Shown here: positions 44,825 to 56,087 of the stretch, one piece after another | Layout of the letters: each line of letters opens with the position of its first letter | How positions within the stretch are numbered: the stretch's first letter is position 1 | Source: Mycocentrospora acerina | Taxonomy: Eukaryota > Ascomycota > Dothideomycetes > Pleosporales | DNA length: 64,000 nt | Direction of reading: 5' to 3' | NCBI GenBank assembly: GCA_022701365.1 | Contig: JAKUHH010000091.1 | Coordinates: 1 to 64,000 of the forward strand | The notes under the pieces: generated by a model | Database searches by the model: none | Seen by the model: only the letters and a program-made list of their open reading frames with translations | Told to the model about the DNA's origin: nothing | Made by a program: the position numbers and the translations under genes

Positions 44825-45694
44825 ATGTCTTTCACTCTCTTTCCTCTTCTTCCAAGAGAACTCCGTCTCGACATATGGGGACGCTGCAACCCTACGACAA
44901 CAGCACACCAAGAGGGATACTATAACCCTCCCAAAATAGCTCATCAAAAGGGATGCTGTAACCCTTCAACAGCTCATCAAGAGGGATGCTGCAACCCTCT
45001 CAAAACAGCCCACCTCATCATTCGTGAAGAAGACTACGAAGTCCTCTCCATTTCCCCTCCTCCGTCACTCTACTTGGCCAACCGAGAGGCAAGAGGTGTC
45101 GCACAATCCGTCTTCAAGCTCAACTCCTTTCCCATCTGGACAACAAAAGACTGGGAAGATCTCGTCTTCGATCCTGCCTCTATTCCCTTGGAGATTGTTA
45201 TTCAATCTACAGGGGAGAAGAGTGCCGGAGAGGGTCTGAACACAACTTGGAAGGACCTCGCAGAGATTCTTGGGGATGCGCTCTTCAAAGCGAAGAGGAT
45301 TCATTTCGTGTGCAAGGATTTGAAGAGGTTGGAGAGGTTGTGGATGGAATATCGCGAGGGCGAGATTTTGGTGGGGGAAGCAGTGGGGCAGGAGGAAGTG
45401 CCTTGCTTTACTGTTGGGGCTTTGAGAGAGGATCGAGAGGTGCAGTTGCAGCTGCATGAAGATTTGATTGTGACGGCGAGTTCGTCACCACTGGTAGATG
45501 TGCAGAGGGAGAAGGTTTTTGAGTGGAGAGTGGAGAGGGAGGGAGAAGTAAGTGAGGTGGTGAGAGAGGGAGAGGAAGTGGTCGAGAAGTCAGAGGATGT
45601 GTTGACGCTGGAGTTGGAGGAGGAATTTGAGGAGAGATGGACGGATGCTGTGGTTGTAGAATGGGTAGAAGGGATATGTGTTGAGAAATATTAA
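44825..45694 (+). CDS. 2EXR-domain protein with internal tandem repeats
   Basis: A single-exon gene of 289 residues. The N-terminus FTLFPLLPRELRLDIW is the first half of the fungal 2EXR motif, an F-box-like start found in large ascomycete families of unknown function. Normally the domain continues directly into a short helix and then the VLSISPPPSLYLANREAR-type segment. Here the two halves are separated by about 45 residues of tandem repeat (residues 18-63, four 11-12-residue units). The C-terminal half is acidic (EEEVVEKSEDVLTLELEEEF). It converges on dCMP deaminase with 123 bp between stops. Function is unknown; a role as a protein-interaction adaptor is only inferred. Confidence 0.82.
   Translation: MSFTLFPLLPRELRLDIWGRCNPTTTAHQEGYYNPPKIAHQKGCCNPSTAHQEGCCNPLKTAHLIIREEDYEVLSISPPPSLYLANREARGVAQSVFKLNSFPIWTTKDWEDLVFDPASIPLEIVIQSTGEKSAGEGLNTTWKDLAEILGDALFKAKRIHFVCKDLKRLERLWMEYREGEILVGEAVGQEEVPCFTVGALREDREVQLQLHEDLIVTASSSPLVDVQREKVFEWRVEREGEVSEVVREGEEVVEKSEDVLTLELEEEFEERWTDAVVVEWVEGICVEKY
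44878..45013 (+). repeat. 33-36 bp coding tandem repeat in the 2EXR gene
   Basis: Four imperfect in-frame units, each with the pattern ggatgctgcaaccct...gctcatcaaga, encoding CCNP-x-AHQEG-like peptides. Spacing varies in multiples of three, as expected for a repeat that expands without breaking the frame. Confidence 0.85.
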
Positions 45695-45817
45695 AGGTCA
45701 CATATCAAGATAGCGTGTCAGCTTGTGCTCGTGTAGTTTTGACGCATTTATAATGTTTTGACATTTTCTTAAGGCCTTGAATTGGCCCATGAACCCGTTT
45801 GAGCTGATGTGTAACAG

Positions 45818-47009
45818 TCAGACAAACTCAGGATCATTGAGCACATTCCTGATGTCGTCAATCTTAGCAAGTTCTTTTGCTGTCTCGCCTTGTGCATCGA
45901 CCGACGAGCCCAACGAGAGATCTACTAAGCCCCCTGTAGGAGGAGAGAATTGTCGCAAGCGTACACCACTCTCTGCAAAGATCTTTGCAGTATGGGTGTC
46001 CACCAGGTAGCCTTGGTTGTAGACCACTTCGCTGATGCCCACTTGGGTGATCTTGACGCTACAGGTCAGACAGGGGCAGGTGTTGCAGTATAAGATGGCA
46101 TTTTCGCCAATGCGGTCTCGGCCAGCTTCGAGAAGAGCGTTCTCCTCGGCATGCAGACAAAGACATGTTGAGAGATCGGCACCACCTTTGGCAGCGTTGT
46201 TGCATCGCGGGCCTAGTTGTTATCAGCATGCACTAGTGAAATGTCTCCATGCTCACTCACAGCCACCCTCGTTGCAGTTGGTCATGCCTCTCGGCGTGCC
46301 GTTGTATCCCGTGCTGATGACGCGCTTCTCTCTGACTATGCAACAGCCAACTCGACGCTTCATGCAGTTACTCCTGTGTGCCGCGAGATCTGCCAACTGC
46401 ATGAAGTACTGATCCCAGCTTGGACGGAGGCGCGCCTCATCTGTGAGGTTGAGCGATCTGACAGCATCGTGTAGTTTAGCGATTGAGGACGCAGAGTTGA
46501 GAAGCTTGAGCTGCGCGCGCTGGAACATGGCGCTCAGGCCAGTCTCCGGCGCGAACAGATGTGCGTCATTGCGGCGAACAAAGTCTTCCAGAGTGGGAGG
46601 ATCGAGGTGCTTGGAGGCACATTTCTCCTTGAGCCTCTGCCATCGGACAATTACGGGGGCATCGACGCTGATGAGCAGGAAGAAAGGGCGTTTGAGCAGG
46701 GCATCGACAACGCTGTCGTCCCAGATGTCGGTGGTGACCCAGCGTTCCTGCCAGCGCAGTGTGACAAAGTCGACGAGCGCATCGACGCTGGGGAATGTAC
46801 GCTGTTGTATATCACTAGAGTCTTGGACGGTGTGGGTCGTGGCCGTGGCAGCTATCACAGGCGTCTGGTCGAGACGGATATGCTTGAAGCCAAGCTCCTG
46901 GACGAGGTATTGCGCTATCGACGACTTGCCCGCGCAGATTCCTGGGCCGGGTCAGCGCCTGGTGTTTGTTGGTGAGAAGCTGCTTGCCTCCACACAGTCC
47001 TATGAGCAT
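45818..47009 (-). CDS. Deoxycytidylate (dCMP) deaminase
   Basis: Three exons on the minus strand: 47009-46988, 46941-46261 and 46212-45818, 365 residues. The first exon is 22 nt and is joined through a GC-AG intron of 46 nt, which restores the P-loop-like start MLIGLCGGICAGKSS. About 170 residues of a kinase-like N-terminal domain precede the deaminase domain, as in other fungal enzymes. The zinc site is visible as HAE (H255, E257) and PCxxC (C282, C285), with CCIVREKRVISTGYNGTP just before it. The enzyme converts dCMP to dUMP for dTTP synthesis and is normally activated by dCTP. Related genes are under G1/S control in yeasts. Confidence 0.93.
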
Positions 47010-47603
47010 GGCTGCGATACTATGTATGCTGGCGAGTGTATTTATTTATTTTTTGCAGCATCAATCTACGTGCTCACGAGAGTCGCGTTGCTAGCGCGAG
47101 ACGATGGTCCCGCTTTGAAGTACACGACGTGCCTGCACTGCTTTTTGCAGTTCGTAGACTTTAACTGCCTTTATCCTCTATGCCTTGACATGCGACTGGC
47201 CCACCTAACTTGAACAGATTCCTGAATCTCAACAACATTGCGACTGTATTCCCGCCAAGCGCGCCTGGTTTGTTGATCCTCTGGCGCTGTCTAGGAGACG
47301 CTGAGCTGGCAAGCGGCTATGACGATGGGGTCCAAGCTCATTGTTTATGGGCAGTGTTTACCCTACCAACCCACCTAACAAGGCCGCGATACATTAGCCC
47401 TTACGCCCTCGCACTTCCACCACCATCACATCACGATTTTTACGAACTTTTGATACCCCCTCAAGCAATCCAGCTCTGGGCCTTGCCATTGGACCCGACA
47501 CACTCCACATTGGCTCAGTTGGCTGCTTGGTTGTTTTGCTCACTCGCATTAGAATATCTGCGATAGCACATATACATAATACACCTCGTCGATACCCCCG
47601 ATT
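47010..47603. other. Divergent promoter, dCMP deaminase / giant coiled-coil protein
   Basis: 594 bp. Near the deaminase start there is gtcgcgtt (47082-47089), whose complement AACGCGAC resembles, but does not match, the ACGCGT box. No other feature is recognised. Confidence 0.45.
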
Positions 47604-50600
47604 ATGGACAGGGATTACGATCGTGAACTCGTCCGCCATAACCACTCGCATTCATTCTCCGGAGGCATCCCCATGTGGGACTCATCTGACCCCGAGCGGG
47701 CGCCGGTACGTAGTCTTCTTGTCTTGTTGTGGATGGTCAAACAACAGCCGTCTAACACGCCTACAGCCGCCGCTGCCCATGAACCCAGGCGGCCCAGGCT
47801 CGCCCAAGCTCACCACTCGGCCCAACACCTCAGCCGCCATCATGCAGGTCGCGAAGGCGCTGGAAGAGAAGGCGCGGGAGAGCGCCCCCGCAAGCTCCTA
47901 CACAGTCAACCCCATGCCGCTGCAGAGCAAGTCGCCTGAACGCGCCCTCGTCAAGGGCAACCACCACAAGCGCATGCAGTCGCTGCAGCCCAACAGCGTC
48001 CGCGACCTGCGCAGCTACCTTGACACACACCGCTCGCCCGACCGCTCGCCCGAGCGATCACCAGAGCGACCACCTACACGGTCCGAGACGCCGCCGCGTA
48101 CGACAGACAGAGACTACTTCGGCAAAGATACAGGCGTGAGCCCACTGCAGCTGCACACGCCAACACCAGCCTCTCGCTATGATCTGAAGGACACCCCCAC
48201 ACTGCGGCCCTCGCACCGCTCAATCTACGGGGAAAACACACCACCATCCGCCACTATGATGGCCCTCCAGACCATGTCGATTCCCGCACACATGCTCGAC
48301 CCTCCACTAGCAAATGTCACAAGTACCCCTACACCATCTCGGTCTCCAGCTCCATCAGCGCAGGCGCCGGTGCACACATCGGCACAGTCACAGCCCATGG
48401 ACTCCATCTCGAGTCAGCTCCTCAGCATCACATCCATTGTATCGAATCTGCAAAAAGACATGTCTCAGCTCAGTCGCAGGAGCAAGGACAACGCTGTGGA
48501 TTTAATCAGCCTCAAGGAAGCTACCACCACACGAGACGAGGACATTCGCCAATCGCTCAAAGATCTCTTGCAGACTATGACACAAAAGCAGCAGGAAGCG
48601 GCGGCGGCAGCTGTAGCTAGCACACCCACACCACCCCGCGCAACTGTAGAGACGCCTCGTGCGAGCAGTCTAAACCTTGAAGATCCGCACATGACGCCCA
48701 TCAAGCAGTTCACCTTTCCTCGAATGTCTTCGCCCAGTACATGGGCAGATGAAAGGATAGGCAGCCCAAATCCTTACTCTGTTGAAGGTGCTGCTAGTGT
48801 TGCCATGCTCGAGAAGATTATTCGCGAAATGGTGACCAAGGACGGCCAAGAGCGATTAATCTCGAGTCTTCAAAAGCTTGTTGACCAGGCCACTGGCGAC
48901 ACTGCGAAGAAGGTGGCTGAATTGGTCGACTTTGTCAAGCAAGGCTCCGCGATGAGCAACCTTCATCCGCCAGGCTCAGCATCATTCCAGCCGTCGCCCG
49001 GTTCAGGGCCGCTCACACGAACCACGTCTGGGGGGTTCCCGCTGAATGGGTCGTCTGACGCCGAAAAATCGTACTCTAGCCCCAAGGCCGCTGACTTTGT
49101 CGGCGACGAGATGTTGAAGTTCCTACGAAAAATCAAGGACAGCGTTGCGGAGGCGGGCGGTGTCACCATGACTACCAAGACACTCGTTCAAGACCTCCGA
49201 GGCGAGGTTTTAGGAATGGGCCGTGAACTCGCCCGCAAGATCGAGGAGGCTGAGCAGGTACGGTCAGCGGAAGCTGTTGACGACGATGAACCGACTGCGG
49301 ATGTTAGCATTATCGTCCAGGAGGGCCTTGCAAACCTCAAAGATCATATTGATAAGGTTATGCGGGAAAGACGACGACAATCCAGCTCTTCTATCATCAC
49401 ACGCAACACTGTGGACAGTGGCGAGGTCTACGATGTCATGAAACAAGCATTGACAGAGCGTGGACTGGCTCACGAATCCGCTCCGGGCGCACCCTTAGAC
49501 AGGGAAGCTATCGTGGCGGCCGTCCGCGAAGCTTACGACAGTGTCGAGATTAAGCCCAATGTAGAGATCCAACAGTTTGGTCTCGAACGCGATGAGATCT
49601 TGCAATGTCTCCGTGAAGGTCTCCAAGACTACAATGGATCTGGTGCGGTGACAAAGGAAGAGATTGAAGAAATCGTCCACGACTCGCTGCAACAAATCAA
49701 GTTACCACCACCTATCAATGAAGTTCACGAGATCCGAGAAGAAGTCTTGATGACTGTTCGGGAATGTCTGGACGAATTGAAGCCCTCTTTTGCATCTCAA
49801 CAGCCTGTAGCTGATGCTCTTTCGAGAGAGGCTATTCTGGAGGCCATGAAGGAAGCTCTTTCGGATCACCAGTTTGGACCACAGGAACTGGACATCCCAC
49901 CAGAGCCCCTGTTCGATGCTGTCCGGGCTGGTTTGGAAGCGTGCGAGCCTCAGCTCACTGCTCAGAATGAAGCTGCCGTACAGCGTCTGCAATCACTGAT
50001 CGATGACATGCGTGCTGAGTTCAAGACCTCCTCATCAGCTGCCGGTAACGACACTGAGAAGATCCTCGATACACTTCGGGATGGGCTTGACGATCTACGC
50101 ACCGAGATTCAAGGTTCTGCCGAGAAGCCTCAAGAAGCCAGCCAGAAGGATGAAATCGTTGACAGCATTCGGGCAGAGCTTGATCTGCTTCGTGAAAACG
50201 TTCAAGGTTACGTCGCTGAAGGACCCCGTGGGGATCAAGCCTGGAGCCGTGGAGATATGGTGTCTTATCTCAAGTCCGAGTTTGAGGATCTTCACGAGAA
50301 GCTGAGTTCGCAATTCCTTCCAGCCGCCAAGGACAAAGAAGAGATTCTGTCTGCTATCAACGCTGGCTTCGAAGAGATGAAATCTCAAGTAGCTCTGCGA
50401 GAGGACGGACCTGAATCAAACGAAGAAATTAATGAAGCTATCAAACACGAATTCGAACAACTAAAGGAGGTCGTTCTCGGGGATGCGTCGAGCCACAAGA
50501 ATGATGTCCTTGAAAAACTTCAAGCCGGACTTGATGGACTTCACGTTGCCCTTGGCGAAACTGCCACTTCTTCATCATCCAACGACGAGGTCTTAGCCTG

Positions 50601-53600
50601 CCTCAAAGCAGAGTTTGAGCAGTTGCGCGAGACTCTTGGAACAACTCTTGTCGCGGCTGGCGGTACGGGTGATAAAACTGAGATTATAGATGCTGTTAGG
50701 GGACTCATCGATGATTTACGCTCGACTCAGGCAACTGCTTCCAAAGACAGTGCCACCTCTATTCAAGGTGAATTGGAGGCCCTGAAGGAGTCGCTGTGCA
50801 ATGCCTTGGTTCCAGCTGCAGATAACGACAAGACACAGGTTCTTGAGGCGCTCCGGGCTAGCTTGGAGGAGATCAAAGCACACTCACAGTCGGCTGGTAT
50901 GAACGAGGAGCTCCTGGAAGCATTCCGTGGAGAGCTCGAACAGATCCGCTTGTCAGACGGCATCACTCGACAGCACTCGCGTGCCGATACCGAGGAAGTT
51001 CTTGAGGCTGTCCGCCTTGGTCTTGATGATCTGCAATCACATCTCACAAAAAAGCTTGACAACCCTGACCGCCACAACTCTGCTACTGGCGAGATCATTG
51101 ACGCTCTCAACGACGGGCTTGAAGGTATTCGTACTGACTTCACTAAGCTTAACGACAAGTCAGTAGACATAAATGTCTCTCACGAGATCTTGGATACACT
51201 TAAAGAAGGCCTAGCCAGCTTGCGCGCCGAAATTCAAGAACTCAAGTCACAGAAAGTTGTGGACACTGATCAAGTTCGAGAAGTTCAGGCCGTTGAAGAA
51301 GTCGAGGAAGACGCTTCGCCTGCTGGAAACGAAATCGCCCTTGTCACAGATCCTGCAGCCCTAGTAGTCAGCCGTGAGATCATTGAAGAGTCTCCAGCCC
51401 AAGAGGCAGTGGAGGAATCAATGAGTCGAGAGATTTTCGACGAGCCCGCAGTCCAGGTTACCAGCACAGAGCCTGCCAGCGGAAACATTATCGAAGAGTC
51501 TTTGAGACGGGAGGACCTCGAAAATATGGAGCTCATCCTGTCTTCGATCCAGGAACGAATTGAGGCCATGGACGCGAACATCCAAAAAGCAGCTCCGGCC
51601 GCTGAACAAGCTGCCCTCCCTGGATCGGTAGTGAAGGAAGATCTAAGTGCAATTGAGGAGTTACTCAAAGACGTTCAAATTGCAGTCCTCACTCTGCAAG
51701 AGCGTGAAACTCCTGCGCCTGTTCTCGATGGTTTTGCGAGAAAGGAGGATACTGACGCTATTGAGACTCTTCTTGCCAATACTAAGGCCAAGATTGAGGA
51801 ACTCGTCCTACCCGACCCCACGACTGCAATCACTAAAGAAAACCTGGATGATGTTGAGCTCGTTGTGCGCACCACGTCAGAGGCTCTGGATGCCCTCGCA
51901 AAAAAGATTGAAGAAGAAGGCGCGACCAAGGCTGATGTGACAGTGGTCCAGGTGATTGTAGACGATATCAAGCAAGCTCTGGATGACATGAAAGCAGCGA
52001 AACCTGACGACGAAGCTGACCCTAAAGCAAGCAAGGGCGATGTGGATGCTGTTGCGCTGCTTGTCGATGACCTCAAAGTCAAGATTGATGACTTGAAGAT
52101 CCCCAACCCAGATGAGATGCCCTCCAAAGCCGAAGTAGAGCAGCTCACTGGCCTCATCCATGACTTCCGCGACAGCCATGACAAGATGAAGGATACTTAC
52201 GAAGAAGATATCATGAAGACAGCCAAGAACTTCGACGATCGCAAACAAGAAGCTGAATCAATCATAGGAAACATCGTAGAAGTTAAAACGGCGCTCGATG
52301 AGATGAAAGAGGAGATCAAGACTAGCCTTATCGAGGGAAATCCCATCGAAAGCCTGAAGGAGTCATTCAAGACGCTAGAAGGAGTCATTGGAACCAACAA
52401 TGTCACAGCCGATGTCAAAGAGCTCATGGAGACTGTATCTCGGGAATTCGAGCGTGCGCATGGATCTATTGAGGGTCTCCAAAACGATCATTCGGAAAAG
52501 TCTGCCCTTCACCTGGAGAAGCATGACGAGGTCAAGGACGCCATTATCAACGGCTTCACCGAGAAGTTGGATGACAAGTTCAATGTGCTCATGTCCAAGT
52601 ATGATGATGCCCAACTCTTAGCTGATGAGCAAGCGCGAGTGATGAAGGAAAAGTCGGAGGCCCAGGAGATGATTTTGGAAACGACGAAAACCATGGCTGA
52701 CGAGCTCCGTCTGACCATCGACACACTCGGTGCTTCCATCACCGGAATGAATGACCGATTCGAAGGAGCCACAACAAGCTGGTCCACTGCTTCCGAAACT
52801 GTTGTCAACAAGATCGACGAGACCGTTGCAAAGATCGAGGAGCAGAAGGCCGAAGACAAGACGGAGCATTCTCAGACGCGCGACGAGATCAAGAACATCG
52901 AAAGCATCTTCGCTAGCCTCCAGAGTGATGTCACCGAGTACCATCCCAAATTCATGGTGGCTCTCCATGAGATCGAAGCTCTGGTCAAGGCACATTACGA
53001 CCACGCACAAAAGACGAAGGAAGAGGCTGACGAACATGCTCGCAACTGGAACGAGGATGCTAAGGCCCGAGCTCAGGAGCTTCAGAGTCATTTCGAGAAC
53101 TTGCCAAAGTTGTTGCCTGCGCCGGTCATTGAGACTCCGGAGAAGTATGATGATGCTCCGGTTCAACTCAAACTCGACCAGCTCCTTGCTATTGAACCTG
53201 GGCCCACGTATGACGATGCATCTGTGCAGGAGAAACTTGATAAGCTCCTTGCTATTGAGCCTGAGTCCAAGTATGATGATGCGTCTGTGCAGGAGAAACT
53301 TGATAAGCTCCTTGCTATTGAGCCTGAGCCCAAGTATGATGATGCGTCTGTGCAGGAGAAGCTTGATAAGCTCCTTACTACTGAACCTGAGCCCAAGTAT
53401 GATGATGCGTTTGTGCAGGAAAAGCTCGACAAGCTCCTTGGCCATGCAGATGAGGCCGCTCAAGCAGCACATCAGCTTGGTCAATTGGAAGAGATTCACG
53501 CTCAAGTCAAGGCTACTGCTGCCGAGATCAGTGAATTTGTTGCCAAACAGAATCAAACCATCACCGACGGCAATGAGACAAAGGAACGCGAGGCGGAAGA

Positions 53601-54969
53601 GCTCGCTCTGCTTGTTGAGCGCAGGTCCACACAGAAAGAGTGTCTTGAGGCTGACCTTGAAAACTTGAAGACAGAGAAGTCTGCTCAACGGGAGCAATTC
53701 GACGCTGACATCGAGTGTCTAAAGGCCGAGAAGGAGCGTGTCATGCAGGAGCTTAAGGAAGAGAAGGAACGTGTCATGCTCGAGCTAAAGGAAGAGAAGG
53801 AGCGTACGATGCTTGAGCTCAAGGAAGAGAAGGATTCGCTTCTGGCTATCGTCGCCGCACTTCAAGGGGAGCGTGAGAACCTTGCCAACCAGAAGGTCCG
53901 CCTAACTGGTGAAGTCTCCTCGCTCCATACTGCACTTGAAATCAGGCGTGAAGAGCTGCACATGATGGACGCAAAGGCAGATGCATTGGAGCGCCGTATC
54001 CTCAACGGAATCATGGATCATTCTCGAGCTCTCATGATTGCCAAGGGTGGTTCAAAGAGTCCATCCAAGCTCAAAAAGCGCATGAGCGCCGGTGTGCCCG
54101 ATGAAGCTGGCAAGATGATGCCGCCTCCAAGCGCTGCCGCAACTGCATTGTCTCTCGCTCTGAAACCACGACCTGCTGTTCGCCGCAATGGCGCACCCGC
54201 AAACCCGGCAAACCGACGTATTCTCTCTCTCAGCCAGATCAGCGGCAACGCACCTACCGGCGCGCAGGCATACCCAACCACCAACACGACGCTGTCTTCG
54301 GGAGGTGGCATAAAACGAAGCCATTCTGTGAAGACTCCATATCAGCGCAAAGGTTCTTGGGGCAGTCGCCCAAGTGCCGTCATTGCAAACAAGGAGAATG
54401 CGCCGTTGAAAGAAGAGGATGAGACGGAGGCCGAACACGCCCATTCGCTTGCCCCTTCGATTATTGAAGAAGATGTTCAGAGCGAGACAGGAACTGAGCG
54501 CCGCTATAGCATTGGCAGTCGTTCGCAATACTCGGAGGGTTACGCTGAGGGCGAGACGCCTAATTATGAGGAACGCTCCAGCTATGGCGGGGTGAATAGT
54601 GAGTACACGTATGAGTCTGGTTCGTACATGACAGGCAGCGACGTTGATCGGCGCACATCGTACGGCTCTCATGGCAAAGAGGGGCTGAATGACGAATCGG
54701 ACTACAGCGGGGATGAGAATGAGGATGATGAGCATACGGCTACTCTCAACCCGTCGGAGATGTCGACGGCGACAGCAGACAGCGATGTTCCGATGCCGAC
54801 GCACTCTGAGATTGACCGGGCTGTTGAAGCCGTCAAGGGCGAGCTGTACACTGCGCCGAGCGACTCGGGCGTGGGTGCAGATGTTACGACGGCAGACATT
54901 TCAGAGTCTGCACTTGTGGATGCCGACTATTTCCGCCGAGCAGCGGAAGAGGAGAGTACGGTTGGATGA
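47604..54969 (+). CDS. Giant repeat-rich coiled-coil protein (2434 aa)
   Basis: Two exons, 47604-47705 and 47767-54969. The downstream reading frame is open further upstream, but the ATG at 47604 with a 61-nt intron gives a better start (MDRDYDRELVRHNHSHSF) and avoids a basic, unlikely leader. Residues 1-350 are disordered and rich in P, S and T (RSPDRSPERSPERPPTRSE). From about 540 to about 2150 nearly all is acidic coiled coil. In it, a 14-residue motif of the form DE(I/V)LxxLRxGLEELR returns about twenty times. A 5 x 21-residue repeat and a 3 x 10-residue repeat follow. The tail is basic, then acidic and low-complexity. No enzymatic domain is seen. It may be a cytoskeletal, nuclear or septal scaffold; the family is not recognised. 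Confidence 0.88.
49420..51240 (+). repeat. About twenty degenerate 14-15-residue motifs in the coiled-coil protein
   Basis: Examples are EKILDTLRDGLDDLR, TEIIDAVRGLIDDLR, EEVLEAVRLGLDDLQ and HEILDTLKEGLASLR. They recur every 30-45 residues, separated by acidic spacers. The regular spacing implies old duplication of a helix-turn unit rather than plain heptads. The DNA has diverged well beyond simple repeat detection. Confidence 0.75.
53143..53445 (+). repeat. 63-bp coding tandem repeat, five units
   Basis: Five in-frame copies of a 21-residue unit, (K/T)YDDASVQEKLDKLLAIEPEP. The DNA identity of the central three is very high, so expansion is recent compared with the degenerate repeats upstream. 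The first and last copies are more diverged, as in typical unequal-crossover arrays. Confidence 0.95.
53740..53830 (+). repeat. 30-bp coding tandem repeat, three units
   Basis: Three in-frame copies of a 10-residue unit, ELKEEKERVM. It extends the coiled coil with charged heptad-breaking repeats. Confidence 0.9.
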
Positions 54970-56087
54970 TGATGATGAGGTGGTGATTTGTTGGGAGTTT
55001 ACGTATCCAGGCGACGAGTCGTGTTTTGAGCTCGATGTTTGTTTTTGAGTTTGATTGATGGTTTTGAGCTCACCGCGAGGTTTGAGTTTGACTGATTAAT
55101 TTTGAGCTCGACAAGGGTTTTGAGTTTGACATGGGTTGGAGAATGGGTGTGTGGATTGATGGTGTTCATCTGGGTGTGTGTGGATTGATGGTATTTGTCT
55201 AGGTGTGTGCGTGTGTGGATCATATGCAAGTCTATTCTATTGGTAATGGTGGTGGGATGTCCTGAATGAGTTTATGTTTCTTTTTTAAAGTTTTTATTTT
55301 CTGGGTTAGTTTGCGAATTTGGCGCATGGGATGGGATAGGTTTGGACTTGGGTTTGGACTTGGGCTTGGACTTGGACTTGGAGTTGTGGTTTGTGGACGT
55401 ATTGATTTTTCTTGTGCATTGCATTGTTTATATTGTCTTGTCTTGTCTTGTCTTGTTTTGTTTTGTTTGTAGGAAATCGGTCACGATGAAGGGATTGATG
55501 AGTTGGTTGGACATGAGGTATAAAGATGGAAATGTGTATGGATTGTAAATGTGGACTTTGAATGATTTTTTTTTAAAAGTTGATACTCTTTTGCTTACTG
55601 TGATGTTGAAGATGAAATAAAGTTGAAGATGAAGTAGAGTTGAAGATGAAGTAGAGTTGAAGATGAAGTAGAGTTGAAGATGAAGTAGAGTTGAAGATGA
55701 AGTAGAGTGGAAGTAAAGGTAAAGAAGAAGAAGAAGAAGAAGAAAAGGAGAAGGAAACCAATCACAAATATACAAAATACACAGCTTATCTACTAGCTTT
55801 TACAAGAATCATCATCTACTTGAACAAATAATTTCAGGTGTCATTACAATTATTTTTATCATTGCTACTATTATCATCATCCCACTAAGAACCGAAGAAT
55901 TGAGAAATACATTAATACATGTTAAAATTTCCCTTCATTGATGCCCTTATTCCAGATTGAAGTAGACCTGCCATGTTCGTTTGGCGGGGTTTGAATGAAG
56001 AAAAAATTTAAAATTAACAAGGCTCTGCTCTGCTATGCTCTGTTCTATTTTTTACACTAATTGAGGTCAGAAAATTAATTATTGGTA
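54970..56087. other. Intergenic, rich in simple repeats
   Basis: 3' flanks of the coiled-coil gene and, on the other strand, PRP3. It contains TTTGAGCTC/TTTGAGTTTGA repeats (55018-55130), a 12-bp ttggacttgggt repeat (55339-55381), (TCTTG)4 then TTTTG (55436-55465) and a 17-bp minisatellite. No gene is supported. Confidence 0.65.
55605..55706. repeat. 17-bp minisatellite, six units
   Basis: Unit gttgaagatgaagtaga, first copy slightly diverged, then four exact copies at 55622, 55639, 55656 and 55673, and a near copy at 55690. The unit is not a multiple of three, so it is non-coding. An (AAG)n-like tract follows at about 55724-55745. Confidence 0.95.

Noticed and set aside
52618..53697. 359-codon minus and 305-codon plus alternative frames in the giant gene
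   Set aside because: Leucine- or serine-rich shadows of a coiled-coil reading frame and its 63-bp repeats.
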